Source: Treponema sp.
Lineage (GTDB): Bacteria > Spirochaetota > Spirochaetia > Treponematales > Breznakiellaceae
Reading direction: 5' to 3'
DNA: 34,433 nt
NCBI GenBank assembly: GCA_031276815.1
Contig: JAISMJ010000104.1
Coordinates: 1-34,433, forward strand
Position 1 is the stretch's first letter; each line of letters begins with the position of its first letter. Below, in pieces: positions 1-7,226 of this stretch. Below the pieces are notes generated by a model. The model saw nothing but the letters and a program-made list of their open reading frames with translations. It was not told the origin of the DNA and ran no database searches. The translations under genes and the position numbers were made by a program.

Positions 1-391
1 CATCCTCATCTTCATTTATATATTCCGAAACAACAAATTGTATATATTTTTTTGGAAATTGTTTATGTTGGATGGTTATCTCTTTTGACATCCAATTTTG
101 GGACGCTTTCTCTATTTCCGCCTTTTTTAGAAAATATGCTTTCCCATAATGTTCAATATCTCTATCAACAGGAAGAATCACAATCTCATTTGCGGTGGCA
201 TCATAGCCAATAGCATAATTTGAATACACATACGTTGTTGTGCGAACAACCACAAAATCCATCATTCCAACATCAACGCCACAACCATAAACCACAGAAT
301 AACGTTCTGAATTGGGAATAACCTTTTTGAATAATTCACACAATTTTCTATAGTTTTCTAAACACACGGAATCAGGTATTTTCTTCGCCAT
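1..391 (-). CDS. Hypothetical protein, 3' end cut by window edge
   Basis: This open frame is not in the ORF track because its stop lies outside the window. An ATG at 391-389 is preceded by a clear GGAGG (about 399-404 on the + strand), and the frame stays open for 130 codons to the left edge. The product starts MAKKIPDSVCLENYRKL and contains a VVYGCGVDVGMMDFVVV stretch. No signal peptide, membrane segment or known motif is visible. The coding sequence is much more AT-rich than the genes to its right, which suggests recent acquisition. I do not recognise the family. Confidence 0.7.
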   Translation of the reverse strand, partial: MAKKIPDSVCLENYRKLCELFKKVIPNSERYSVVYGCGVDVGMMDFVVVRTTTYVYSNYAIGYDATANEIVILPVDRDIEHYGKAYFLKKAEIEKASQNWMSKEITIQHKQFPKKYIQFVVSEYINEDED

Positions 392-765
392 TTATTTTTC
401 CTCCAAAAATGTTTTGTCCCATATCTAACATGGGCTTTTCTTACACTAGCATTTATACCAGCAAATGTCAAGCCATGTGTCAAGTAAAATGCGGAGTTGT
501 ATGGCTGCAAATGCACAGGACGAGAAGCTTTAGCCTTGTCAGACCCGCAAAGCAGGTCTGCGCGTAAACAGTCCCGTTAAGCGAATGTGGAATGTCCCAC
601 ACTCCTTAACGCTTTCTTTGTTACGCCTAGCAATACATACTACGAAGCGCCTGCCGCCAAGAAGCGGGGCGGGCATTCTTTTACCGTGTTATTCCTTATG
701 ATAAGGCTGCATAGGCATACATCCGTCCCTTCCCGCAAGGGCGCTCCCCTCCTTTTCTGACCATG
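392..765. other. Intergenic region with small hairpins
   Basis: No gene is apparent here. Two dyads are visible: CAGACC/GGTCTG with a 9-nt loop near 549-569, and an imperfect GC-rich stem around 647-675 followed by ATTCTTTTA, which resembles a rightward terminator. Neither an ABC ATPase nor a binding-protein gene, the expected partners of the downstream permeases, is found in this stretch. Confidence 0.4.
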
Positions 766-793
766 TTGACAAATGAAACGCCCTTTTTATAAA
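766..793 (+). promoter_or_regulatory. Sigma-70-type promoter for the permease pair
   Basis: TTGACA at 766-771 and TATAAA at 788-793 are separated by 16 bp, giving a predicted start near 800 and a leader of about 50 nt. I see no purine riboswitch core in that leader. A promoter directly in front of the first permease means this pair is probably its own transcription unit. Confidence 0.6.
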
Positions 794-852
794 ATGAACC
801 GTTCTTATGCTGAAATGAGACGTCTAATGAATATGACGGTAGTGGAGAGAAC

Positions 853-2019
853 ATGAAAAGAAAGAAATCCCTTATGATTAACAAGGGGAATATTCTTGAG
901 GTTTTTACCGGTTCGGACGCCGTGATATCGGCGTCGGTGGTGGTGCTTGGCTTTCTTGCCGCTACGGCGCTGATGCTGGCGGCGGGGCGGAATCCGGCGG
1001 GTATGTATTCCGCCATCGTACAGGTGGTAACGGGCTGGGACATTGGGCGCGGCGTTCACAACGCGCGCTATAGCGGCGAATGGATTGTCGCCTCGTTACC
1101 GCTGATCCTGTGCGGGTTTGCTATGGGTTTCGCCGCGAAGACCGGTCTATTCAACATCGGCGCCGAGGGGCAGTATATGGCGGGACTGACAGCAGCCCAG
1201 CTTGCGGCGCTTTTCGGTCCGCCGGTACCGGTTCTGCATTGGGTTTTCGCCTGTCTTGCCGCCGCCGCCGCCGGCGCGGTATGGGGCGGCATTTCGGGCT
1301 TTCTCAAGGCGCAGTTCTCCGTATCCGAGGTGGTTTCTACCATTATGATGAATTACATCGCGTTTTACGCCGCCCGGTACGTTACGATGCAGGTTCCGGG
1401 CGCGAATACCTATAGGACGCCGAATTTTCCCGAAACAGCGCGGTTGACAAGCCCTTTTCTTGAGTCGATCACCAATGGGTCGCGGCTGAACTACGGGCTG
1501 TACCTCACCATAGCGGCGGCGCTGCTCTATATGGTCATCATGGACAAGACCGTTTTCGGCTATTCGCTGAGGGCGACGGGGCTTAATAAGGACGCCGCCC
1601 GCTATGGGGGCGTCAATGTGCATGTCAATATAACGGCGTCTATGGCTATTGCCGGCGCTTTTGCGGGGCTTGCCGGCGCGGTGGTTTCACTTGGCGCGTT
1701 TTCTTACGGACGTATCTTATCCGTCCAAGAAGGCTACGGTTTTGACGGCATTGCGGTAGCTCTCGTGGGGAACAGTACGGCGTTTGGCACGGCGCTGTCC
1801 GGGCTTTTGTTCGGTATGCTCAAGTCCGCTCAACCTCTGATGCAGTCCCGCCAAATCCCCAAAGAAATCACGTCCATCATTATAGGATTGGTGGTTATTT
1901 TCATAAGCCTGCGAGCGGGCGTAAAACTTTTCATGGAGTGGCGGGCGAAATCCGCGCTTTTAGCCCGCGAAAAACTGAACGGCGACAGCCTCCACAACAC
2001 AGCGGAGGCAACGGAATGA
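853..2019 (+). CDS. ABC transporter permease, nucleoside/simple-sugar type (NupP/YufP-like)
   Basis: This 388-aa integral membrane protein belongs to the BPD_transp_2 permease family, which forms half of the channel in BmpA-type nucleoside or simple-sugar importers. A cytoplasmic N-terminus is followed by many hydrophobic segments. The family's conserved stretches are visible: GLFNIGAEGQYM near residue 97 and RATGLNKDAARYGGVN near residue 240, the likely ATPase-coupling loop. The start has a GGAG 5 nt upstream. It overlaps the next permease by 4 bp (ATGA), so the two are translationally coupled. In other bacteria a binding lipoprotein and a double-domain ATPase precede this gene; both are missing here. 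Substrate is inferred from family only. Confidence 0.87.
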   Translation: MKRKKSLMINKGNILEVFTGSDAVISASVVVLGFLAATALMLAAGRNPAGMYSAIVQVVTGWDIGRGVHNARYSGEWIVASLPLILCGFAMGFAAKTGLFNIGAEGQYMAGLTAAQLAALFGPPVPVLHWVFACLAAAAAGAVWGGISGFLKAQFSVSEVVSTIMMNYIAFYAARYVTMQVPGANTYRTPNFPETARLTSPFLESITNGSRLNYGLYLTIAAALLYMVIMDKTVFGYSLRATGLNKDAARYGGVNVHVNITASMAIAGAFAGLAGAVVSLGAFSYGRILSVQEGYGFDGIAVALVGNSTAFGTALSGLLFGMLKSAQPLMQSRQIPKEITSIIIGLVVIFISLRAGVKLFMEWRAKSALLAREKLNGDSLHNTAEATE

Positions 2020-2924
2020 CGATTCTCCTCGACATGCTTCCTTCAATCTTGATGATTACCGCCCCGATCCTGATTGCCGCTACGGGCGGGCTCATCTGCG
2101 AGCGCACCGGCGTGGTAAATATAGCGCTGGAAGGGCTTATGTCCATAGGCGCAATGACCGCGGCGACGATTCACGTGCTGCTTGAAAGCGCCGTTGGCGG
2201 CGGCGTTTCTATTCCCCTTGCGCTGGTACTCGCCGCCTTTACGGGCGGACTTTTCTCGCTGATCCACGCCTTTGCATCCATAAGCCTGTGCGCGGATCAG
2301 GTGATTTCCGGCACTGGCATTAACCTCTTTGCCAACGGCATAACGCTTTTTTTCTGCCAGCTTATATTCCGCATGGACAGAACCATGAATCCCAAGCTGG
2401 GGATGCTCCCCGGTCCCGGCGGCGTCTATCCGACCGCGTGGATAGCGCTTGTCATTCTGGGCATAACGCAGTTCACGCTGTACAAGCGTCCGCTCGGCTT
2501 GCGGCTGCGGGCTGCCGGTGAACATCCCCATGCCCTTGCATCCGCGGGCGTGGATGTTATCAAATTGCGCTACGGCGCGGTATTCGTTTCAGGGCTGCTC
2601 GCCGGTCTTGCCGGCGGCTGCATTGTGCTTACGCAGGATATTCAGTTCACGGTATCGACCATCAACGGAAAAGGGTTTATCGCGCTTGCCGCCGTCTCTT
2701 TTGGACGCTGGCTGCCGCTCGGCATACTCGGTTCCTCATTCCTATTCGGGCTTTCATCCGCGCTCGCGGTGAATATCACGAACATCAAGGCGCTACAGGC
2801 GCTGCCATCAGAGTTTTTCAATGCCCTGCCCTATATCATCACGCTCGTAACGTTGGTGTTGTTCAGCGGTAAGGATTACGCGCCCAAGTCGACAGGGCAG
2901 CCGTTTGAACAGGGGAAAAGTTAA
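2016..2924 (+). CDS. ABC transporter permease, nucleoside/simple-sugar type (NupQ/YufQ-like)
   Basis: This 302-aa membrane protein is the second permease of the same importer. I chose the ATG inside the ATGA overlap instead of the upstream start at 1938 in the ORF track, because family members begin at this point (MTILLDMLPS) and the 26 extra residues are hydrophilic and out of character. ICERTGVVNIALEGLMSIGA near the N-terminus is the hallmark of this half, matching the FNIGAEGQYM motif of its partner. The stop codon lies inside an inverted repeat that may end the transcript. Confidence 0.87.
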   Translation: MTILLDMLPSILMITAPILIAATGGLICERTGVVNIALEGLMSIGAMTAATIHVLLESAVGGGVSIPLALVLAAFTGGLFSLIHAFASISLCADQVISGTGINLFANGITLFFCQLIFRMDRTMNPKLGMLPGPGGVYPTAWIALVILGITQFTLYKRPLGLRLRAAGEHPHALASAGVDVIKLRYGAVFVSGLLAGLAGGCIVLTQDIQFTVSTINGKGFIALAAVSFGRWLPLGILGSSFLFGLSSALAVNITNIKALQALPSEFFNALPYIITLVTLVLFSGKDYAPKSTGQPFEQGKS

Positions 2925-2939
2925 AACGGGCGTTTTAAC
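2920..2939. terminator. Inverted repeat at the end of the permease operon
   Basis: GTTAAAACG and CGTTTTAAC form perfect 9-bp arms around GG and include the TAA stop of the upstream gene. A second, overlapping dyad (ACGGGCG with CGCCCGT near 2948-2957) could form instead. The site lies between convergent genes, as expected for a shared terminator, but there is no long T run. Confidence 0.4.
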
Positions 2940-3008
2940 GCGGCGGCTTCGCCCGTCTTGCACATTCCGCCTGCGTCTATTAAGAAGAAGACCCATGAGC
3001 CGCCCGCG

Positions 3009-3641
3009 CTACTTGAATAATTCATGCTTTTCCTGATACCAAAGCGTCAAATCAAGCGCGTCAACCGGAATATCTTCGCTCTCGGCGAACCGTATCATGC
3101 GCCGCTCTATGTCGTGATAGGTCTTCGGAGATAAAGCGGTCGTTTCAATAACGCCGTTCAGCGCGAGCTGCCGCAGGATATGCCGGTCCAGAATACATAT
3201 CCGGCTTCCCAATCCTATGTTGCGGAGAAAGTGGGAGGCTTCTTTCAAGCCCCAGCCGGCTACGGTTTTAGCGAGTATATCGCGGGCTTCGGCTTGCTCC
3301 TTGTTCTGCACTATGCGGGAAACCGCATCTTTAGTATGCGGATAAAACGCCTCGCGGTTTTTCAGTATATACGCCGCCTTGTTTTTATGAAACCGCACGC
3401 CGCGCGCCCGCAGTATGGCGGCGACTTCCTCATGCGTCCCCGCTTCAAGCCGCCGCGTATCATCCAAACCGCAGACCGCTTCCCATGCCTTGCGCGCGTT
3501 GTTTTGCGGCGTACACATACAGAAACACATTTCCTTAAATACGTCTCTATCCGAACCGTCTAAAAAGAGCGCGCGGAATTCCTCCAGCCGTTCATCGATC
3601 CGCTCTTTTATATGTCTATATACATCGTTGAGTTTCGTCAT
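3009..3641 (-). CDS. ogg: N-glycosylase/DNA lyase (8-oxoguanine glycosylase, Ogg2 type)
   Basis: This 210-aa protein is a base-excision repair enzyme of the archaeal/Thermotoga-type Ogg branch of the HhH-GPD superfamily. It removes 8-oxoguanine and nicks the abasic site. The diagnostic segment is GWGLKEASHFLRNIG followed by ICILDRHILR. By family comparison K133 is the Schiff-base lysine and D152 the catalytic aspartate. Length is normal for the family. The gene is convergent with the permease operon. Its Shine-Dalgarno is weak (CAAGG). A terminator at about 3675-3701 separates it from the gene upstream, so it probably has its own promoter. Oxidative DNA repair fits the oxygen-defence genes elsewhere in the window. 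Confidence 0.85.
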   Translation of the reverse strand: MTKLNDVYRHIKERIDERLEEFRALFLDGSDRDVFKEMCFCMCTPQNNARKAWEAVCGLDDTRRLEAGTHEEVAAILRARGVRFHKNKAAYILKNREAFYPHTKDAVSRIVQNKEQAEARDILAKTVAGWGLKEASHFLRNIGLGSRICILDRHILRQLALNGVIETTALSPKTYHDIERRMIRFAESEDIPVDALDLTLWYQEKHELFK

Positions 3642-3674
3642 ACCTTGTCAATCTCATATACCGTACTATACTAA

Positions 3675-3701
3675 TAAAAAATCCGGCATACAAGCCGCCG
3701 G
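3675..3701 (-). terminator. Intrinsic terminator of the 92-aa gene
   Basis: On the minus strand a CCGGC...GCCGG stem is followed by ATTTTTTATT, a proper U-tract. It lies just after the stop of the 92-aa gene and before the start of ogg. Confidence 0.6.
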
Positions 3702-3733
3702 GCATGAGGAGACTCTATTTCTGAACTACGAAT

Positions 3734-4012
3734 CTATCGGGTCCCGCTCCAATGGAGCCTTGCCAAACGGCGGGTCGCCGCCCTTCGCGCATTGTTCTTT
3801 GCCTGCGTATCCGCCGGCGTATGCGGCGCCTGCGTGTTCCGAAATAGAGTGTGCAAATCCGTAGCGCGGCGTTTCAATTCCGTTACTTTGTCCGCCGGAA
3901 TATGCGTCCACTCCCCGTGTGAGACTTTTCCCGCTACATAGCCGGTCACATTACCCAGCCATCCGTCAAAATCCGCGTCTCGTGTTGAGCTATAATCTTT
4001 CGCTTGCGACAT
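3734..4012 (-). pseudogene. Truncated copy of a treponemal hypothetical protein family
   Basis: The 92-aa product has a strong Shine-Dalgarno (GAGGAGG, about 6 nt before the ATG) and resembles the N-terminus of a longer hypothetical family that I recall as repeated in treponeme genomes. Shared-looking features are a DADFDGWLGNVTGYV opening, an HIPADKV segment and APHTPADTQAKNNARRAA. In the family this last part is followed by a longer domain. Here the frame changes to an unrelated Arg-rich tail and stops, then a terminator follows. I infer a frameshift or truncation from memory of the family; a short functional form cannot be excluded. No signal peptide is visible. Confidence 0.5.
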
Positions 4013-4424
4013 AGAAGCCTCCTCTATCGTTATGAGCCGTTCCCCTGTCTTTGGGAATCCCTTCTATAGCAGTATACCCCATTTTTAAGTCTTTATAAAC
4101 AACTTTCATGTCTTTGTGAGAGACTCCCATGTCTTTGTGAGAGACTCCCATACCTTTGTGAGAGACTCCCATGTCTTTGTGCGGTATTCCCATGCCGTTA
4201 TAAGCGGTTTCCATGCCGTATGCTTGACCGCGCTGCGGCTCTATGGCGGGTATGAGGCTTGCCGCGAAAGCATAGAGATGTGCAAACAGCGGCAAAGATA
4301 CTAAACGCGCTATGCCATGACATAAGCGCGCAAAGGATGTTGTAACTATACCGATTCTCCCGTGTATGTACGCTTCATCATACGGAAAAGTATGCTCCGC
4401 CTTTGATTGGAATTCTTTAACCAT
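3990..4424 (-). CDS. Possible repetitive small protein upstream of the truncated gene
   Basis: This 144-aa frame has a short hydrophobic stretch (LVSLPLFAHLYAFAASLI) followed by the MGVSHKD heptad repeats and a charged tail. It overlaps the following gene by 23 bp. There is no strong Shine-Dalgarno and no family match that I recognise. The in-frame 21-bp period keeps the frame open and could be coincidental, so coding status is doubtful. Confidence 0.25.
   Translation of the reverse strand: MVKEFQSKAEHTFPYDEAYIHGRIGIVTTSFARLCHGIARLVSLPLFAHLYAFAASLIPAIEPQRGQAYGMETAYNGMGIPHKDMGVSHKGMGVSHKDMGVSHKDMKVVYKDLKMGYTAIEGIPKDRGTAHNDRGGFYVASERL
4091..4216 (-). repeat. 21-bp tandem repeat, six units
   Basis: Units begin CTTTGTGAGAGACTCCCAT on the + strand. 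Three central copies are nearly identical and the outer ones diverge. Because the period is 21 bp, the minus-strand frame (ORF 3990..4424) reads as repeated heptapeptides of the type MGVSHKD. That ORF overlaps the start of the 92-aa gene by 23 bp and has no recognisable domain, so the array could be either a leader or part of a small repetitive protein. Confidence 0.75.
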
Positions 4425-4505
4425 TCTTCAAATTCTTTTGCACTATTGTTGCGCTTTTATACATATTTATGTTCTCTATCTTTTCTTACTCTTTTTTTCA
4501 TGCCC

Positions 4506-4777
4506 GCCGCGTTTTCCGGCAGTCTTGCACGGAGACCCGCGCCCGCACGATTTTATGTCTTTTTTACATACCTATCAGGTACGGTACATACTGTAGCATT
4601 ACTATCAAAGCCAATTCAAAAAATCCGCCCTTGGGCGCCGCTCGTTGAGCGCGTTTTGGAACCGGCGCATCGCGCCACAGTACAATACACCTTATCATGC
4701 ATCGTTACAGGTGAGAAACCGGAAGCAGAGATCATTGCAATAGGGGAGCGTTATGCGTCTTTTTGATAGCGTTCTCT
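4506..4777 (+). pseudogene. Decayed duplicate of the alkaline phosphatase leader and signal-peptide codons
   Basis: This stretch aligns by eye with 10014-10313. Shared blocks include CGTTTTCCGGC, GATTTTA, TTTTTTACATA, ATTACTATCA, a nearly identical stretch of about 50 bp from TCCGCCCTTGGGCGCCGC to ATCGCGCC, and GCGTTATGCGTCTTTTTGA. The last block corresponds to signal-peptide codons of the phosphatase. Here the ribosome-binding site and first codons are damaged and the frame ends at a TAG, so this is a remnant. The CGCTC-GTT-GAGCG hairpin is preserved in both copies. Confidence 0.65.
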
Positions 4778-4816
4778 TAAAATTTAAAATTCCGTCTAAC
4801 ATTGTATGATAGCCTC

Positions 4817-4845
4817 TTGACATTTTTTAGCAAATCATCTATTAT
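4817..4845 (+). promoter_or_regulatory. Strong sigma-70-type promoter of the ABC/glutathione-reductase operon
   Basis: TTGACA at 4817-4822 and TATTAT at 4840-4845 have an exact 17-bp spacing. The predicted start near 4852 leaves a leader of about 35 nt, too short for a known amino-acid riboswitch or T-box. Confidence 0.75.
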
Positions 4846-4886
4846 TAACACTGCTTTAATAGGATATAAGAAGGAAGGAACCGTAA

Positions 4887-5612
4887 TTGGGAAAACTATT
4901 TGATTTCACGTTGATTTTTACACAGATTCCGCGTGTACTGAGATACCTGCCCATCACTATGGAAATTGCCCTTGTGTCATTCGCGGGCAGTCTGGTGATT
5001 GGATTTCTCGTAGCTATTGTGAAGATAAAAAAAATACGTTTCATTGCGCCCATTGCCGGTTTTTACGTGGCATTTACGCGCGGAACGCCGGTATTGGTAC
5101 AGCTTTATCTCACGTATTACGGTATTCCTATGGTACTCACGGCAATTAATCAGGCGTACGGCACGCATTTTAACGTCAACGGCATTGCCCCGATTGTTTT
5201 CGCCCTGCTTGCCTTGTCCCTCAATGAAGCCGCCTATTCGTCGGAAAGTATTCGCGCCGCCATCGAATCGGTGGATAAAGGGCAAATGGAAGCCGCGCTT
5301 TCCATCGGCATGACCGCGCCTCAGGCGTTGCGGAGAATCATACTCCCTGAGGCGCTGGTTGTGGCGCTCCCGTCTCTGGGCAATTCCCTTATCGGGCTTA
5401 TCAAGGGAACGTCCCTCGTGTTTGTTACCGCCGTGGTGGAAATGACAGCGGCGGGAAGGCTTCTTGCTTCGCGGAATTTCCGCTATTTTGAAATGTACAT
5501 TACTCTGGCCATCGTTTACTTTTTGATTACAAGCGTCGTGGCCCGTCTGCTGCGCTGGGCGGAAAAACGGCTGCGCTGCAATGAAGGGGAGGCACCGCAT
5601 GGTGCGCGTTGA
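4887..5612 (+). CDS. Polar amino acid ABC transporter permease (HisM/TcyL/YxeN-like)
   Basis: This 241-aa inner-membrane permease belongs to the polar amino acid (PAAT) ABC family. The start is TTG, supported by AAGGAAGG 8 nt upstream and by the absence of a better in-frame codon. Hydrophobic segments alternate through the protein. The EAA loop that contacts the ATPase is visible as ALSIGMTAPQALRRIILPEAL around residues 137-157. It is the first gene of the operon and overlaps the ATPase gene by 14 bp. Sequence resembles the cystine/S-compound subgroup (TcyL, YxeN), but substrate cannot be fixed from this. Confidence 0.87.
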   Translation: MGKLFDFTLIFTQIPRVLRYLPITMEIALVSFAGSLVIGFLVAIVKIKKIRFIAPIAGFYVAFTRGTPVLVQLYLTYYGIPMVLTAINQAYGTHFNVNGIAPIVFALLALSLNEAAYSSESIRAAIESVDKGQMEAALSIGMTAPQALRRIILPEALVVALPSLGNSLIGLIKGTSLVFVTAVVEMTAAGRLLASRNFRYFEMYITLAIVYFLITSVVARLLRWAEKRLRCNEGEAPHGAR

Positions 5613-6348
5613 GGGCTTAAAAAAGCGTTTCCACCGGCATGAAGTGCTGAAAGGTATCAATATGACGGTCAACTCCGGAGAAGTGGTGGGCATAATCGGC
5701 TCCTCCGGATCGGGAAAATCAACGCTGCTGCGCTGCCTCAATCTGTTGGAAATTCCTGATGCGGGGCATTTCAGTTTCGGAAACCTTGGGTTTGATATGA
5801 CGAAGGTGAAAAAACAGGAGATTATGGAAGTCCGCCGGTCGACGGCGATGGTGTTTCAGCAGTTCAACCTTTTCAAATACAAGACCGCCCTTGAAAATGT
5901 GATGGAAGGTCCCCTGGTGGTACAGAAAAAAAACAAAGCCGAGGTAAAAGAACTGGCGGAATATTATCTTGCCAAGGTGGGGCTTTCCGACCGGATTAAC
6001 CATTACCCATCCCAGCTTTCCGGCGGACAGCAGCAGCGCGTCGCCATAGCCCGGGCTATGGCGCTGAAACCCGCGGTTATTTTGTTTGATGAACCCACGT
6101 CCGCCTTGGACCCGGAAATGGTAGGAGAAGTGCTGCGCGTCATTCAGGATATGGCAAAAGAGGGTAATACCCTGATCATCGTATCCCATGAGTTGACGTT
6201 TATTAATGAGATCGCGACGCATGTCATCTTTATTGATGATGGCGTGATTTTGGAGGAAGGCGGTCCGCGGGATATATTCTTTAAGCCGGCGCATGAGCGC
6301 ACCAGACAGTTTATATCCCGGGTTTCGCTTAATGATTACGTTATTTAG
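5599..6348 (+). CDS. Polar amino acid ABC transporter ATP-binding protein (GlnQ/TcyN-like)
   Basis: This 249-aa ATPase energises the importer. I place the start at the ATG 5599 and not at 5581, because GGGGAGG sits 6 nt before it and [11 protein letters not shown] is the usual N-terminus. Walker A is GSSGSGKST (34-42). The Q-loop region contains VFQQFNLF. The signature is LSGGQQQR, Walker B is [12 protein letters not shown] and the H-loop is in IIVSHE. All catalytic elements are intact. Confidence 0.93.
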   Translation: MVRVEGLKKRFHRHEVLKGINMTVNSGEVVGIIGSSGSGKSTLLRCLNLLEIPDAGHFSFGNLGFDMTKVKKQEIMEVRRSTAMVFQQFNLFKYKTALENVMEGPLVVQKKNKAEVKELAEYYLAKVGLSDRINHYPSQLSGGQQQRVAIARAMALKPAVILFDEPTSALDPEMVGEVLRVIQDMAKEGNTLIIVSHELTFINEIATHVIFIDDGVILEEGGPRDIFFKPAHERTRQFISRVSLNDYVI

Positions 6349-6404
6349 AACCTGTGAGGTTTCTATATAAAATTTTTATATTTTCTTAACTAAGGAGAAG
6401 AAAA

Positions 6405-7220
6405 ATGAAGAGAATTATGACTATTGCGCTGGCTGTGGGGCTGGCGGCTTCCGTTTTTGCTGCGGCTAAAAAGGAAGAGGCGGCGGGTGTTACCGCCATT
6501 ACTGTCGGGACCGCGGGGCTGCCTGTACCCTACGGCTGGGTGAACGAGGACGGTACGCTGGACGGGTATGACAGCGCCGTTATTGCGGCTGTGGATGAAT
6601 TGCTGCCGCAATATACGTTTACGGTTGAAGTAACCGAATTCCCCAGCATTTTTGCGGGGCTTGACTCGGGACGGTATCACATCGGCGTCAACAATATCAG
6701 TTGGCGCAAGGAACGGGAGGAAAAATATCTTTTCGCTCACCATCACTACATTTACAATAATACCGGCATTGTTGTCCGCAAAGGGCGTTCCGATATTAAA
6801 GGGATAAGCGATCTGGGCGGGAAAACGGATATTGCGACCCCTAATGGCGCGTTTCCCCAGCTTTTTGTAGAGGAATACAACGAAGCTCATCCTGATAACC
6901 CCATCAATATCACCTATTCCGATGAAGATGCGTTGAGAATCTATCAGCGTATCGCGGACGGCGACCTCGACTTCTTCCTTTCGGAAGAAGTATCCGTGGT
7001 GCTACGGGAGCGGGAATTCGGTATTGACGTTGATTTTATATCGCTTCCCAAAGCGGAACAAGAAAAGATACAGAATCCCAAATCCTACTTTATCTTCCCG
7101 CGTACGCCGGAAGGAGAGAAGATCCGGGCGGCTGTTGACGGGGCTTTTGAAACGTTGATCGCTAACGGAAAGCTGCGGGAACTGTCAATTAAGTACTTCG
7201 GTTCCGATATTAGCCAGTGA
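6405..7220 (+). CDS. Periplasmic amino-acid-type substrate-binding protein
   Basis: The 271-aa product is an SBP_bac_3 family solute receptor. Residues 1-20 form a signal peptide ending VFAAA. There is no cysteine in the place where many treponemal homologues carry a lipobox, so it should be cleaved by signal peptidase I and be soluble in the periplasm. TAGLPVPYGWVNEDGTLDGY and GVNNISWRKEREEKYLF match the family's ligand-pocket regions; the usual second-lobe GT motif is replaced by TDIATPNGAF. The Shine-Dalgarno is AAGGAG. The next gene starts only 6 nt after its stop, so transport and the reductases are one unit. Confidence 0.88.
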   Translation: MKRIMTIALAVGLAASVFAAAKKEEAAGVTAITVGTAGLPVPYGWVNEDGTLDGYDSAVIAAVDELLPQYTFTVEVTEFPSIFAGLDSGRYHIGVNNISWRKEREEKYLFAHHHYIYNNTGIVVRKGRSDIKGISDLGGKTDIATPNGAFPQLFVEEYNEAHPDNPINITYSDEDALRIYQRIADGDLDFFLSEEVSVVLREREFGIDVDFISLPKAEQEKIQNPKSYFIFPRTPEGEKIRAAVDGAFETLIANGKLRELSIKYFGSDISQ

Positions 7221-7226
7221 GGAGAT

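Larger units (their letters stand above)
4425..4886. other. Intergenic region: pyrimidine-rich stretch, leader remnant, promoter
   Basis: The first 80 bases are T-rich with no gene. The middle holds the alkaline phosphatase leader remnant. The last 110 bases carry the promoter of the amino-acid ABC operon. The 119-aa ORF here is a by-product of the remnant. Confidence 0.5.

Noticed and set aside
766-852. Purine riboswitch upstream of the nucleoside-type permeases
   Set aside because: The leader is only about 50 nt and lacks the conserved riboswitch core.
1938-2015. N-terminal extension of the second permease
   Set aside because: It is the other frame of the upstream gene; the ATGA-overlap start fits the family.
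4407-4766. 119-aa ORF upstream of the amino-acid ABC operon
   Set aside because: Formed from the decayed phosphatase leader; no start signal or family features.
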